Shown: positions 52,828 to 63,199, counted from the stretch's first letter. The stretch: 64,000 nucleotides of DNA from Roseibium sp. (GCA_017643925.1 JAEPML010000005.1:124001-188000), one strand, 5' to 3'. Numbers and translations: made by a program. Notes: generated by a model not told the origin, from the sequence alone.

Positions 52828-53733
52828 TCAGTTCGATCGCAGAAAGGGCGGCAGCAGCGCTTTTTCCGAAACCATCACAAGAAGCAGGGCCTTGCAGACG
52901 GCCTTGTCCTGAAAATAGGCCGTTTCCATTCGCGCTGGAACATTCGGCTGCTGACCTTCCTGTATCTGTTTATCCAGGGTGAAGATTATCTCCAGGAAAG
53001 ACGACAAGGAGGAGGAACACGACGAATAGGGATAGTTCGCTTCCGGCCTTTCCATGTTTGCCTTGCCAACATAGGCGATCATCGACTGCGGCCCACCGGC
53101 GATCTCGGCATTCAAGTGCCAGTCAATTGCCACACGTTCCGCTAGATCGGCTTCAATGGCCGGCAGGGTCTCCAGATCGAACAGTCTCGTCAGTTTTCCC
53201 TCTGCGATTTCCAGCTGCTCGACAACTTCATAATAGAGACCGGTCAGCGACTGCAGGTTCTCCGGCACCGGGCTCTCTCCAGTTTCAAGCCCACACTCGA
53301 TGTCGTTCATCAGGTAATTGCGATACGTAAAGCCGAGGTACCGCAATTCTGCTGGCAACTCTGCTGCATCGGGAATTTCAGTCGAATGGCCCTCAATCAC
53401 GTGACTGAGCATTTGCCCACCGGTGCCGCAAGACCCGAACCTGTTGTATTTGGTGCTGAAACCGAGCCCGTTCACGGCAGAAACCTGTTCGTCCTGCTTT
53501 TTCAGTTCGTCGTAACGCGCAACGGCCGTTTCGAGCGGTCCCAGCAGGGACTTGAAGGCTTCCGACCCGAATTCCGCTCCGTTGTCCACTTGTACCCTGA
53601 AGCCGGCATGGGCTTTCGCAATGGCTTCGGCAAGCACCAGCGCCTCCTTCCGTGCTGTTTCCACGCTGGCAGGCTCCTTTGCCGCTGCTAGGACAGGGAA
53701 CAATGCAAGCGTCACGCTGATCAATAGTCTCAT
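52828..53733 (-). CDS. Exported hypothetical protein
   Basis: A 301-residue protein with a short signal peptide (MRLLISVTLALFPVLAAAKE). The mature part is acidic and helical with several cysteines (FGSCGTGGQML, MNDIECGLETG, SSCSSSLSSFLEI) that may form disulfides. I do not recognise the family. The start at 53733 is chosen for its signal peptide and AAGAGAT upstream; the frame extends 52 codons further. It is the last gene before the chemoreceptor and is transcribed in the same direction, beyond that gene's terminator. Confidence 0.65.
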   Translation of the reverse strand: MRLLISVTLALFPVLAAAKEPASVETARKEALVLAEAIAKAHAGFRVQVDNGAEFGSEAFKSLLGPLETAVARYDELKKQDEQVSAVNGLGFSTKYNRFGSCGTGGQMLSHVIEGHSTEIPDAAELPAELRYLGFTYRNYLMNDIECGLETGESPVPENLQSLTGLYYEVVEQLEIAEGKLTRLFDLETLPAIEADLAERVAIDWHLNAEIAGGPQSMIAYVGKANMERPEANYPYSSCSSSLSSFLEIIFTLDKQIQEGQQPNVPARMETAYFQDKAVCKALLLVMVSEKALLPPFLRSN

Positions 53734-53889
53734 CTGGAAATCTCTTGAAACAAAAACAACTGGGGCGGGGTCGACCCTCACACTAGTTGAAAAAATCCGT
53801 GCCGCAACCATTGGCGACAACGAGGTGCCAGACAGGGTTTTGGCGACAACGAACGAATAGTCTTTCCTGGCCAGAGAGCGTCGGCGCAC

Positions 53890-53920
53890 AAAAAAGCCGC
53901 CGGAGACTTCTCCCCGGCGG
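53890..53920 (-). terminator. Rho-independent terminator of the chemoreceptor gene
   Basis: Minus-strand stem CCGCCGG/CCGGCGG followed by six T, 24 bases after the stop of the methyl-accepting protein. Confidence 0.9.
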
Positions 53921-53943
53921 TATTCTTTCGGTCGCAGATTTTC

Positions 53944-56388
53944 CTAGGCTGCAGACACCCGGCTGAGGAAGGTTTCAATCCCCTGCTTCAGCGCCGCGCT
54001 GCGGTTGCTGAGGTCGTCCGAGGCAGCCAGAACATTGCCCGACGCGTCCTTGGTCTCGTCGACAGCCTGGGCAAGCTCCGACATGTTGGACTTCACGGCC
54101 ATGGTGCTTTGAGCTGCCCGCTGGACGTTGCCCGAGATCTCGTTGGTGGCTGCGCCCTGCTGGGTCACGGCTGCCGAGATGCCCTGCGTATAGCCGTTGA
54201 CCTCTTCCATCGTATCTGAAATCGCGCCGATGGCGGAGACCGCATCGGTGGTGGATTCCTGGATGGTGTGGATCTGGGACGAGATCTCTTCCGTCGCCTT
54301 GGACGTCTGGTTGGCCAGTTCCTTGACCTCGGCAGCGACAACCGCGAAGCCCTTTCCGGCCTCTCCGGCACGGGCCGCCTCGATGGTGGCGTTCAGGGCA
54401 AGAAGGTTGGTCTGTTCGGCAATGGCCTGGATCAGGCTTACCACCTCCCCGATTTTCGTGGCCGCTTCCGCGAGACCCTGGACCTTGCCGTTGGTTTCGT
54501 GAACAGCCCCGGTTGCCGTGGTGACGATGTCCGAGGAGCGACGCACCTGCTCACCGATCTCGGCGATGGAAGCCGACAATTCCTCGGCAGCGCCGGCCAC
54601 GTTTTCAACGCTCATGCTGGCATCTTCACTGACGCGGGACGTGTCGCCGGCCTGTTCGGCACTGTTTTCAGCAATGCTGCCAAGCGACTTGGCGGTGCCG
54701 GTCATGCCAGCCGCGGTTTCGTCCAGTGCGCTCAGCAGGCCCTGGATTTCCTCGCGGAAACCATGGATCAGGTGTTCGACCTCTTCCTGACGGGCATTCT
54801 GGGCTTCCTGGGACTGGCGCGCCTCGCCTTCAAGGCGCACGCGTTCCCGGGCATTTTCCTGGAACACCTGCACGGTTCGGCTCATGTCGCCGATCTCGTC
54901 CCGCTGTTCGGTGGAGGGGATGACAACATCAGTGTCGCCCTCTGCCAGGCGTCCCATGGCCTCGGTCAATGCGCGGGTCGGTCTGGTGATGACCAGCGAC
55001 ACCACGAAGGCCAGCAGCCCTCCGACAACAACCGCCGTCACAAGCGCAGCCGCGATCAGAACCAGGGCGGTATCGGCCCTGGAATAGGCACTGGCGGATT
55101 GCTCTTCGGTGAGCGCCGTGATCACGCTGCGAACCTTGTCGGAGATCGCGATCAGGGACGCCCGCTTGGCGACAAAAACCTCCTTGGCCAGAACCATTTC
55201 AGAGAACTCGGCTTCGTAGGTCGCAACCTCGGCCTCGATCGCAGCGACAGTATCGGTAATCTCCGGAAACGCCGCACTGTCGGCTTTCAGGGTGTTTGCA
55301 AGATTTTGCAGGATCCCGAGACGCGTGGTGACCTCATCTGCGCCGACGGATTCAAATCCGGCAAAGAACTCCATCGTAACGGACCGGATTTCAAGGGAGG
55401 CGCGCAGGAACTTGGTTGCGTTGACATTGACCAGGTCGACAATGCCGAGCTTGGATTGCGCCGTTTTGGCAACTTTCTTGGCTTCGTCTGTCGCCTTGTA
55501 GACCACTTTGCGCAACGCCGACGCCTGGTCATGAACCTTCATCAGTTCAGTTGCGGCCTCAGCTGCGACAGCAGCGGGAATCGGGCCGCTTTTGGCGTCC
55601 TTTTCGGCCGGTTTCGGCAATTTGTCTGAAAGCGCCTTGGTCAGTGCAGCAAGCTCTTTCATCTTGGCCGGGTCGACACCGTCGACCTTGAGCTTGGCCG
55701 CCTTCTTGGCAGCCTTTGCAATCGACGACGTTCCGTCCAGCAAGGCCTGTGATGCCTCAGGTGAAAGGTCGACCCCCTCGCCTGTGTCCACGATCATGAC
55801 ATTGAGGTCGGCGGAAGCATCTTCCATGTCCGACAGCATGCGTCCGACCTTGTCCGCGCGGTTCCGGGTTCCGGACGCCTTCTTGGCGGCGCCGCCGGCA
55901 TCACGCTGGATCTTGGTCATCTTGTCGGTAATGCCGGTTGCCAGTGTTTCCAGACCGACCGCGGAGCGGAGCAGCTTGTCGACCTGCGCCTGTCTGTTTT
56001 CAACAGCAGCCACGACACCGCCGAATTCGCTGTTCAGCTGACCGACAAGCGCAATCGCTTCTGCGGTTGCCTCGTGGCCGGCACCTTCTCCCGAAACGCC
56101 GTCCAAAGAGATTAGCGACGTTTCAAGCTGACTGATCTGTGTGCTGGCAGCTTCGGCAAGTTCCGGACTTCGTCCCGACAGGTAGGCCTCCTGGGCCTGG
56201 GCGACCTGTTGCAGGTTCGCCATCGAGGTCGTTGCCTTGGCGCTGACATCGGATTGAGCACGAAGACCGAGGATCGCAACAGTGCCCACGGCGCCAACGG
56301 CGGCCGCCACCAGGATCATCGTAACAAAGCCACCCCCGACTTTCGCCGAGAAGCGTGCATTCTTCAATGGTGTAAGTAACTTGGACAT
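53944..56388 (-). CDS. Methyl-accepting chemotaxis protein
   Basis: An 814-residue chemoreceptor. TM1 is about residues 17-42 and TM2 about 425-450, giving an unusually large periplasmic sensor of about 380 mostly helical residues. A HAMP domain ([20 protein letters not shown]) follows. The signalling domain has the near-invariant hairpin tip [21 protein letters not shown] with [20 protein letters not shown]. The sensor is rich in Ala, Lys and Asp and may be a helical bimodular domain; its ligand is unknown. No C-terminal receptor pentapeptide is seen. GGGGGA precedes the ATG. Confidence 0.93.
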   Translation of the reverse strand: MSKLLTPLKNARFSAKVGGGFVTMILVAAAVGAVGTVAILGLRAQSDVSAKATTSMANLQQVAQAQEAYLSGRSPELAEAASTQISQLETSLISLDGVSGEGAGHEATAEAIALVGQLNSEFGGVVAAVENRQAQVDKLLRSAVGLETLATGITDKMTKIQRDAGGAAKKASGTRNRADKVGRMLSDMEDASADLNVMIVDTGEGVDLSPEASQALLDGTSSIAKAAKKAAKLKVDGVDPAKMKELAALTKALSDKLPKPAEKDAKSGPIPAAVAAEAATELMKVHDQASALRKVVYKATDEAKKVAKTAQSKLGIVDLVNVNATKFLRASLEIRSVTMEFFAGFESVGADEVTTRLGILQNLANTLKADSAAFPEITDTVAAIEAEVATYEAEFSEMVLAKEVFVAKRASLIAISDKVRSVITALTEEQSASAYSRADTALVLIAAALVTAVVVGGLLAFVVSLVITRPTRALTEAMGRLAEGDTDVVIPSTEQRDEIGDMSRTVQVFQENARERVRLEGEARQSQEAQNARQEEVEHLIHGFREEIQGLLSALDETAAGMTGTAKSLGSIAENSAEQAGDTSRVSEDASMSVENVAGAAEELSASIAEIGEQVRRSSDIVTTATGAVHETNGKVQGLAEAATKIGEVVSLIQAIAEQTNLLALNATIEAARAGEAGKGFAVVAAEVKELANQTSKATEEISSQIHTIQESTTDAVSAIGAISDTMEEVNGYTQGISAAVTQQGAATNEISGNVQRAAQSTMAVKSNMSELAQAVDETKDASGNVLAASDDLSNRSAALKQGIETFLSRVSAA

Positions 56389-56712
56389 GTTCCCCCAACA
56401 CTTTCTTCAATTGAAGAGGAAACCGGTTAAACAATTGGTGAATGCTTTTCCTGGTGCATTTGCCTTTGCAAGGGCGAATTAAATCGAAACTTGTTTTTGC
56501 TTTAAGCGCAAAGACATATACCTAGAATTTAACCCAATTTTTTTTGACCAAATTAATTCATTGCCGCCAAACAGCGGTAGAGCAGACCTATAAATACTAC
56601 CTATGGCTGAAAATACGGTCCTTCACGGCCTTCAGCAGTTTCCGCAATGGCCGTTAATACGCGCAGGACTGGTAGCGAGTCGTGCTTGCCCGCACCGAAC
56701 ACCGCGCAGCAT
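56389..56712. other. Intergenic region, AT-rich chemoreceptor promoter
   Basis: About 320 bases containing the chemoreceptor leader and the 3' flank of the DUF2783 gene. The 56490-56580 part is markedly AT-rich, as expected for a promoter. No gene, palindrome or convincing terminator was identified. Confidence 0.45.
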
Positions 56713-56904
56713 CTATCGCGCCCTGGCTGCTTCCAGAAGGTCGCACAGTTTGCCGTGATCTCCGATCTGATTTGCCATCAGCAGGATGAGACGAGCATTG
56801 AATGCGTCGCTCTCCGCCTTGCTCAGGCCCTCATGGGCAGCCAGGAGATCTGCATAAAAGGCATCCGGCTGATCCAGATTTGGCTTGGTCTCAACAGTCG
56901 ACAT
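56713..56904 (-). CDS. DUF2783-family small protein
   Basis: A 63-residue acidic helical protein (LDQPDAFYADLLAAHEGLSK and AFNARLILLMANQIGDH). This matches what I recall of DUF2783, small proteins that accompany an FAD monooxygenase and a metallo-beta-lactamase in alphaproteobacterial homogentisate clusters. Its start overlaps the monooxygenase stop by one base (TGATG), so it is co-translated. Role unknown, perhaps a partner or stabiliser of the monooxygenase. Confidence 0.75.
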   Translation of the reverse strand: MSTVETKPNLDQPDAFYADLLAAHEGLSKAESDAFNARLILLMANQIGDHGKLCDLLEAARAR

Positions 56905-58520
56905 CAGATGGTGTCTCCCTTCGCCAGCGCGGTTAGTAGTGCTTTTTCGATCCGGCTTTCATCAAAAGACGTCCAGCGGGCCGTCACGTGCTGATCCGGG
57001 CGAATGAGGTAAAACGCCTGTTCGGCATCACCGAGGTAACGCTTGCGCAATGCATCCTCAATTTCCGGTTTGGGAATGCTCAAACCCCGGATCGAGATGC
57101 CGGCAGCTTCAATGAAGTCGGGTGCTTTCGTGCCCAAGGCAAGCAAAACGAATTCTTCACCGAGCTGGTCCAGCAGCCAGGAATGTCCAAGAGGTGCATC
57201 AACCACAGGACTGCCCGGGCGGGTACGAGCGGGCAAACCGTCCGCATCATCGCCATTCAGAGGCGAGTCGTCATAAACGCAAGGCACGGACAGCCGCCCC
57301 GAGTTGACAAGAGGCCGCGCGAAGGCGTGATGCTCGGAAAGGTCCAGAACCGCGTCCCGGAAAATCCGGCTCATCTCCGATTTCGGTGTGATGAAATCCG
57401 TCGAACGAGAACTTTGCAGGATGTTTTCGTCAGCGCCGTGTTCCCGTTCGAGGGCGTAAGTGTCCAAGAGTGCCGCTGGTGCCTTTCCGTCAATGACAAG
57501 TTTCAGCTTCCAGCCGAGATTGTCGATATCCTGGAACCCGGAATTCGCGCCCCTTGCCCCGAATGGCGAGACCTGGTGTGCGCTGTCGCCGGCAAAGATC
57601 ACGTGGCGGTGGCGGAACTGTTCCATCCTGCGGCACTGGAAGGTGTAGATCGAAACCCATTCCAGGTCGAACTCGACGTCATCGCCGAGCATTTGCTTGA
57701 GCCTCGGAATGACGTTTTCAGGTTTCTTTTCTTCTTCCTTGTCGATGTCCCAGCCGAGCTGCAGGTCGATCCGCCAGACACCGTCAGGCTGCTTGTGCAG
57801 AAGGGCCGACTGGTCCTTGTTGAAAGGCGGATCGAACCAGAACCAGCGTTCGGTCGGAAAGTCCGCCTTCATGATCACGTCCGCGATCAGGAAATTGTCT
57901 TCAAAGACGCGACCGACAAAGTCGAGCCCCAGCATGCTGCGTGTGGGCGAACCAGCCCCATCGCAGGCGATCAGCCAGTCGGCCTCAAGAGTGTAACTGC
58001 CATCTTCGGTTTCGACCGTCAGCAACGCGCCATCGTCCAGATGCGCGACATTCGACACCCGGTTGCCGCCACGGATCTCCACCGGCTTGCCTTCCGCCTG
58101 CAGCACACGGATGCGTTCGACGAGATAGAGTTCGCAATAATATTGCTGGAGATTGATGAAGGCGGGGCACTTGTGACCCTCCTCCGGCAACAGGTTGAAA
58201 TCGTAGACCTGACGGTCGCCGAAGAAGACCTTGCCGACATTCCAGACGACACCCTTGTGGACCATCTCCTCGCCGCAGCCGAGACGGTCCAGAATTTCCA
58301 GCGACCGCTTCGAAAAACAGATTGCCCGGGATCCGACACTCACCTTGTCATTGTCATCCAGAACGACGACCGGAACGTCGGCCTGGGCAAGATCGATCGC
58401 CATGGCCAGACCGACCGGCCCGGCCCCGATGATCACCACCGGATGACGCACCGGCGCCGCTGCGTCCTGGTCAGGCGAGCGCCGGTAGGGATAAAGCGGT
58501 GCTTCAAACAGTTTGGTCAC
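56904..58520 (-). CDS. FAD-dependent aromatic monooxygenase (PHBH/MhpA type)
   Basis: A 538-residue group A flavin monooxygenase: FAD loop VVIIGAGPVGLAMAIDLAQ near residue 28, the Arg of VSVGSRAICFSKR, the D-G motif WLIACDGAGSPTRSMLG and the G-D motif VIFAGDSAHQVSPFGARGAN. A C-terminal thioredoxin-like region follows. Such enzymes hydroxylate phenolic acids. In this cluster it may feed homogentisate, for instance from a hydroxyphenylacetate (as MhaA does), but this is inferred from context. GTG 58520 with GGAG 7 bases upstream is preferred to GTG 58541. Confidence 0.88.
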   Translation of the reverse strand: MTKLFEAPLYPYRRSPDQDAAAPVRHPVVIIGAGPVGLAMAIDLAQADVPVVVLDDNDKVSVGSRAICFSKRSLEILDRLGCGEEMVHKGVVWNVGKVFFGDRQVYDFNLLPEEGHKCPAFINLQQYYCELYLVERIRVLQAEGKPVEIRGGNRVSNVAHLDDGALLTVETEDGSYTLEADWLIACDGAGSPTRSMLGLDFVGRVFEDNFLIADVIMKADFPTERWFWFDPPFNKDQSALLHKQPDGVWRIDLQLGWDIDKEEEKKPENVIPRLKQMLGDDVEFDLEWVSIYTFQCRRMEQFRHRHVIFAGDSAHQVSPFGARGANSGFQDIDNLGWKLKLVIDGKAPAALLDTYALEREHGADENILQSSRSTDFITPKSEMSRIFRDAVLDLSEHHAFARPLVNSGRLSVPCVYDDSPLNGDDADGLPARTRPGSPVVDAPLGHSWLLDQLGEEFVLLALGTKAPDFIEAAGISIRGLSIPKPEIEDALRKRYLGDAEQAFYLIRPDQHVTARWTSFDESRIEKALLTALAKGDTI

Positions 58521-58551
58521 GGTGGGTCTCCATGCGTGCACTCAAGACAGC

Positions 58552-59502
58552 TTAGCCCTGCAGGTCCGCCCACATTCTTGCATCACGCTCCGCCGTCCAG
58601 ATGCGCGGCGTATCGATGTCCTGGGCTTCGTCATAGGCGCGGGCGACATTGAAGGGCAGGCAATGCTCGTAGATGGCATAGTCCTTGAACTTCGCATCGC
58701 AGGCGGCCCGGCAGGCGTCCCAGGCTTCCTTCAGCGAACCACCGCGCTTGGCGACCTTGGCCACCGGCTCATAGGTGGAGCGAACGAAGTCGGCGGTCGA
58801 ATCGAGCGCGGCATTGACCATCTCGGACCCGACCAGGGCATCACCACGTCCCGGAGCAATCGCATCCAGATTGAAGCTGCGGATGGCTTCGAGCGTGCCC
58901 GGCCAGTCATTGAAATGGCCGTCGCCGCAATAACAGGCAGAATGGTATTCGACGATGTCACCGGTGAACATGACGTTCTCATCCGGCACGTAGGCCACGA
59001 TGTCACCGGCGGTGTGCGCGCGGCCAAGGAACATCAGATCAACGCGGCGCTTGCCGAGATAGACGGTCATGCGGTCGTTGAAGGTGGTGGTCGGCCAGGT
59101 CAGCCCCGGAATGCTCTCATGCCCCTGGAAAAGGCGGGGAAAGCGCTCGAATTCACTCGCCCAGTCCTCGGCGCCGCGCTCGGCAACCATGGAGCGCGCC
59201 TTTTCGCTCATGATGATGTTCTGGGCGTTATAGGCTGATGCGCCGAGCACTCGCACGGCATGATAATGGGTCAGCACGAGATGCGAGATCGGCTTGTCCG
59301 TAACCGACCGCACTTTCTCGATGACTTTCTGAGCCAGACGCGGTGTTGCCTGTGCCTCTATGATCATGACGCTGTCATCGCCAATGATGACACCGGAATT
59401 CGGATCGCCTTCTGCGGTAAAGGCCCACAAGTCCCGGCCGATCTCGGTGAAGGAGATTTCCTTTTCCGTCATGTCGCCGGCGGACGCGAATTGTTTGGTC
59501 AT
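58552..59502 (-). CDS. MBL-fold metallo-hydrolase with a variant metal motif
   Basis: A 316-residue metallo-beta-lactamase-fold protein. The usual H-x-H-x-D-H reads H79-Y-H81-A-V83-R84, so the Asp and the last His are replaced, although later motifs (GRAHTAGDIVAYVPDENVMF, TGDIVEYHS) are kept. It may therefore bind one metal or none at the second site. It is co-transcribed with the FAD monooxygenase and downstream of fahA. GGAGGAAAA precedes the ATG. Its reaction is not known to me. Confidence 0.82.
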   Translation of the reverse strand: MTKQFASAGDMTEKEISFTEIGRDLWAFTAEGDPNSGVIIGDDSVMIIEAQATPRLAQKVIEKVRSVTDKPISHLVLTHYHAVRVLGASAYNAQNIIMSEKARSMVAERGAEDWASEFERFPRLFQGHESIPGLTWPTTTFNDRMTVYLGKRRVDLMFLGRAHTAGDIVAYVPDENVMFTGDIVEYHSACYCGDGHFNDWPGTLEAIRSFNLDAIAPGRGDALVGSEMVNAALDSTADFVRSTYEPVAKVAKRGGSLKEAWDACRAACDAKFKDYAIYEHCLPFNVARAYDEAQDIDTPRIWTAERDARMWADLQG

Positions 59503-59664
59503 TTTTCCTCCAAAGGTATCTAACCTTCCAGATCATTGCCGAACCTGATCCGGCAATCCATTCCGTGACAATTGCCCCGGCAAGCGCGTCTCAAATGGCC
59601 TGGATGCCATGGTCAGGCCTTGGCATGGCTCATTCGGTTCGTCGGGGCGGCTAGTGCAGTTTCC

Positions 59665-60672
59665 TCAGGCCTTTTCGACGGTCTGCTCGATCGCACCAAA
59701 GATCGAATGACCGTCGCCATCCAGCATCTCGATGCGAACCGTGTCGCCGAATTTCAGGAACGGGGTCCTGGCCTCTCCGTCGTTGATCGTCTCGATCATC
59801 CGGATTTCGGCAATGCAGGAATAGCCTGCGCCCCCATCCGTCAGCGCCTTGCCGGGCCCGCCCTCAAGCTTGTTGGAAACCGTGCCCGAACCGACGATCG
59901 TGCCTGCCGCCAGGTTTCTGGTCTTGGCCGCATGGGCGATCAGCTGACCAAAATCGAACGTCATGTCGATACCCGCATTGGCCCGCCCGAACGGTTCGCC
60001 GTTCAGGTCAACGCTCAGCGGCAGGTGCAGCTTGCCGTCCTTCCAGGTATCGCCCAGGACAGCCGGTGTCACGGCAACCGGCGAGAACGCACTCGACGGC
60101 TTGGACTGGAAGAAGCCGAACCCCTTGCCAAGCTCTCCCGGGATCAGACCACGCAGGGAAACGTCATTGACCAGCATGACAAGACGAATGGTATCGCGCG
60201 CAGCTTCGGCGCTGATGCCCATAGGAACATCGCCGGTGACAACGGCCACCTCGCCTTCCATATCGATGCCATAGGCTTCGTCGCGCATGCGGATTGGATC
60301 ACGCGGGGCCAGGAAGGTGTCGGAGCCACCCTGATACATAAGCGGATCGGTCCAGAAGCTCTCCGGCATCTTGGCACCGCGTGCCTTGCGCACCAGTTCG
60401 ACGTGATTGACATAGGCCGATCCGTCGGCCCACTGGTAGGCCCTGGGCAGCGGCGACAGGGCATCGTGCTCGTGAAAGCGGATGGTCGGCACGGCCTGGT
60501 GCAGCAGGCTCTCGGCCAGCAGCTCCAGTTTCGGTGCGACTTGATCCCAGTCATCAAGCGCGGCCTGCAATGTCGGCGCGATGTGGGTTGCCTCGGTGCA
60601 ATAGGTCAGCTGGTCGTTGACGACCACCAGTTTTCCGTCGCGGCTGCCGTCCTTCAGCGTTGCCAGTTTCAT
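59665..60672 (-). CDS. fahA: Fumarylacetoacetate hydrolase (FahA-like)
   Basis: A 335-residue FAH-superfamily enzyme: metal-binding IDMEGEVAVVTGDVPMG, LVNDVSLRGLIPGELGKGFG and SKPSSAFSPVAVTP are typical of the bacterial fumarylacetoacetase group. The C-terminus holds GTIVGSGTVSN. It splits fumarylacetoacetate into fumarate and acetoacetate, the last step of homogentisate breakdown. Its binding site overlaps the stop of the upstream MBL gene, so it is part of the hmgA operon. Confidence 0.9.
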   Translation of the reverse strand: MKLATLKDGSRDGKLVVVNDQLTYCTEATHIAPTLQAALDDWDQVAPKLELLAESLLHQAVPTIRFHEHDALSPLPRAYQWADGSAYVNHVELVRKARGAKMPESFWTDPLMYQGGSDTFLAPRDPIRMRDEAYGIDMEGEVAVVTGDVPMGISAEAARDTIRLVMLVNDVSLRGLIPGELGKGFGFFQSKPSSAFSPVAVTPAVLGDTWKDGKLHLPLSVDLNGEPFGRANAGIDMTFDFGQLIAHAAKTRNLAAGTIVGSGTVSNKLEGGPGKALTDGGAGYSCIAEIRMIETINDGEARTPFLKFGDTVRIEMLDGDGHSIFGAIEQTVEKA

Positions 60673-60678
60673 AGAGGT

Positions 60679-61557
60679 CTAGCTCCTTTTGATTTCCAGC
60701 CCGTCATGGCTGACGGTGGTTTTGCCGGAATAGTCTTTTGTCGCGTCGTGCCATTCGGCTTCCTTGAAGCCCGGCAGATCCGCAGGGATCAGATGATGAA
60801 GCACAAGATGTCTTGCACCGGCCGCCTCGGCAATCCGGGCCGCATCCGGCGCCATCGTATGGCTGGCGAGAAGGTGTTCGCGCAGGCGCTCGCCATTGCC
60901 CGTGATTTCAACGATCCTGTCGACACCACGAGCCAGCATGGCCTCATGCACCAGCAGGTCACATCCCCTGGCAAAATCCGCGAGCGGCGGGAAGTAGGCC
61001 GTGTCAGCCGAGAAGACGACCGACCAGCCGTTGGCCTCAAAACGCAGCGCAAAACAGTCAACGACCGGAGGATGGTCAACGCGCAAAGCGCTGATCGACA
61101 ACACGTCGTCCTCGAGCGGTACATCACCTTCCTGGAGAAGGTGAATTTCCACCAGCTCGCGCAGGTCCGGTCGTCCCTCGTCCTCAATCCTCAGATCGAT
61201 GTCGTAGCGCATGGAGCCCAGGAAACCGTCCCAGTATTCGATCAGGTCCGCAGGTCCGTAAACACGAACCGGTGTTGCAAGGCCGGTGGTCCAGGCCGTG
61301 TGCAGCAGTGGCCCCAGTTCCAGCACATGATCGGAATGCATGTGCGTGATGAAAATCAGGTCGAGGTCCTTCAGAACCACACCCGCTTCAACGAGACCTC
61401 GGGTCACGCCAAGACCGCAATCGACGACGCAACGCCGGCCGCCGATCTCGATCAGCGAACTGGTGGGCGAAGGGCCGCCGGGACGAATGGCCGGACCTCC
61501 CTTCGAACCCAGGATCACAAGCCGTTCTTTGGTCACCGGGACGTTGCTTGCACTCAT
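60679..61557 (-). CDS. MBL-fold hydrolase (RNase Z/arylsulfatase-like group)
   Basis: A 292-residue metallo-beta-lactamase-fold protein with an intact metal site: H72-M-H74-S-D76-H77, then [11 protein letters not shown] and [11 protein letters not shown], and a C-terminal [18 protein letters not shown]. It may act on a thioester, lactone or other ester. It starts in an ATGA overlap with the hmgA stop, so it is co-translated with hmgA. Function in homogentisate breakdown unknown. Confidence 0.85.
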   Translation of the reverse strand: MSASNVPVTKERLVILGSKGGPAIRPGGPSPTSSLIEIGGRRCVVDCGLGVTRGLVEAGVVLKDLDLIFITHMHSDHVLELGPLLHTAWTTGLATPVRVYGPADLIEYWDGFLGSMRYDIDLRIEDEGRPDLRELVEIHLLQEGDVPLEDDVLSISALRVDHPPVVDCFALRFEANGWSVVFSADTAYFPPLADFARGCDLLVHEAMLARGVDRIVEITGNGERLREHLLASHTMAPDAARIAEAAGARHLVLHHLIPADLPGFKEAEWHDATKDYSGKTTVSHDGLEIKRS

Positions 61558-62927
61558 TTCTTGTTCCACGTTCCTTCAGGGGTACCGTCGAACTTTTTCT
61601 CAAGGGAGTCCCAGCAGTCAATATAATCGTCCTGCAAAGGAGCTTCTTTGGCCGCAAATTCCGTCAGATGTTGCGGGAAGCGGGTTTCGAACATGAAGGA
61701 CATGGTCCGGTCGAGTTTTTCAGCCTTCAGGTCGGCGTTGGACGCACCTTCGAAAGCGTTGTTGTCCGGCCCATGCGGCAGCATCATGTTGTGGAGGCTC
61801 ATGCCGCCAGGCACGAAGCCTTGGGGCTTGGCGTCATACTGACCGTAAATGTTGCCCATCAGTTCCGACATGATGTTCTTGTGGTACCAGGGCGGCCTGA
61901 AGGTGTTTTCAGCCACCATCCAGCGTTCACGGAACAGGACGAAATCGATATTGGCCGTGCCCGGAACACCCGAGGGTGCCGTCAGAACCGTGAAGATTGA
62001 CGGATCGGGATGGTCGAACAGGATTGCGCCAACCGGGCAATAGGTGCGCAGGTCGTATTTGCACGGAGCGTAGTTCCCGTGCCAGGCGACCACATCCAGC
62101 GGGGAATGACCGATCCTGGTCTCGTGAAACTGGCCACACCATTTCACGGTTACGGTCGAAGGCGTTTCACGGTCCTCGAAATGCGCGACCGGGGTCTTGA
62201 AGTCGCGGCGGTTGGCCATGCAGTTCGCCCCGATCGGTCCCCTGCCCGGCAATTCGAATTTCTGGCCATAGTTTTCGCAGACAAAACCGCGCGCCGGGCC
62301 CTCGATCACCTCGACACGGTAAACCAGACCACGCGGAAGAATCGCGATTTCCTTGGGCTCAAGTTCGATCACACCCAGTTCCGTGCAAAAACGCAGGACA
62401 CCTTCCTGGGGCACAACAAGCAACTCGCTGTCAGCCGAGAAGAAATAGGCGTCTTCCATCGACTGCGTGACCAGGTAGATGTGACTGGCCATGCCGACCT
62501 GCGTGTTGACGTCGCCCGCGGTCGTCATGGTGCGCATGCCCGTCAGCCATGTCAGGTCTTCATCGGAATGAGGCACCGGGTCCCAGCGATACTGGCCGAG
62601 GGAGACGACGTCGTCGCACACATTCGGCGCGCTTTTCCAGTGCGGCAGTTCAATCTTGTTGAAGCGGCTCGTGTGCTTGACCGACGGACGAATGCGATAA
62701 CACCACGTGCGCTCGTTCTGATGGCTCGGGGCCGTGAAGGCCGTTCCCGACAACTGCTCCCCATAAAGGCCATAGGCACATTTTTGAGGGCTGTTCATTC
62801 CCTGCGGCAACGATCCGGGCAACGCCTCGGTTTCAAAGTCGTTGCCGAAGCCCGGCATGTATTCAAGCTCGGAGGAATTCCGGCCGCCACCCGCCAGGTC
62901 CTGATCGGTATCGGTCATCTGGTCCAT
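61554..62927 (-). CDS. hmgA: Homogentisate 1,2-dioxygenase (HmgA)
   Basis: A 457-residue iron dioxygenase that opens the ring of homogentisate to maleylacetoacetate. Diagnostic text includes [20 protein letters not shown] at the start, [30 protein letters not shown] and the iron-site stretch [20 protein letters not shown]. Length is normal. GAGAGGAC before the ATG supports the start. It heads the operon hmgA-MBL-fahA and has an operator-like palindrome 30 bases upstream. The isomerase gene (maiA) is not in this window. Confidence 0.97.
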   Translation of the reverse strand: MDQMTDTDQDLAGGGRNSSELEYMPGFGNDFETEALPGSLPQGMNSPQKCAYGLYGEQLSGTAFTAPSHQNERTWCYRIRPSVKHTSRFNKIELPHWKSAPNVCDDVVSLGQYRWDPVPHSDEDLTWLTGMRTMTTAGDVNTQVGMASHIYLVTQSMEDAYFFSADSELLVVPQEGVLRFCTELGVIELEPKEIAILPRGLVYRVEVIEGPARGFVCENYGQKFELPGRGPIGANCMANRRDFKTPVAHFEDRETPSTVTVKWCGQFHETRIGHSPLDVVAWHGNYAPCKYDLRTYCPVGAILFDHPDPSIFTVLTAPSGVPGTANIDFVLFRERWMVAENTFRPPWYHKNIMSELMGNIYGQYDAKPQGFVPGGMSLHNMMLPHGPDNNAFEGASNADLKAEKLDRTMSFMFETRFPQHLTEFAAKEAPLQDDYIDCWDSLEKKFDGTPEGTWNKK

Positions 62928-62956
62928 AACAGTCCTCTCGCTTCGGAGATGAAATT

Positions 62957-62972
62957 AGTTGCATATGTAACT
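62957..62972. promoter_or_regulatory. Near-palindrome AGTTGCATATGTAACT upstream of hmgA
   Basis: AGTT-x-CATATG-x-AACT is symmetric except for one pair. It lies 30 bases before the hmgA ATG, where a MarR- or IclR-type repressor of aromatic catabolism would bind. No regulator gene is adjacent. Confidence 0.5.
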
Positions 62973-63199
62973 TTTTGCCTCTGGAGCGTCAAGACGCTGA
63001 TTTGATCCTTTCGTCCCAAAGTCCGGAATTCGGTACTAACACTTTGAAAGACGGGGCATAGAGACCTCAGGAAAATGGTTTCCCGACGTCGATCCAACCC
63101 TCCAACGTGTTCTCGCCTGCGCGCGAGCGGGATTCGATCTTGCCAGAAAATCCAACAGCTGCTACAAATAGAACATAACGTGAACATTTGAGGTGAGAG

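Noticed and set aside
54268-55629. A 453-residue plus-strand frame opposite the chemoreceptor
   Set aside because: Its Gly/Arg/Asp-rich sequence is the reverse strand of the conserved signalling domain.
56988-61626. Two long plus-strand frames (554 and 684 residues) opposite the homogentisate genes
   Set aside because: Shadows of the monooxygenase, fahA and MBL genes, which are well supported on the minus strand.
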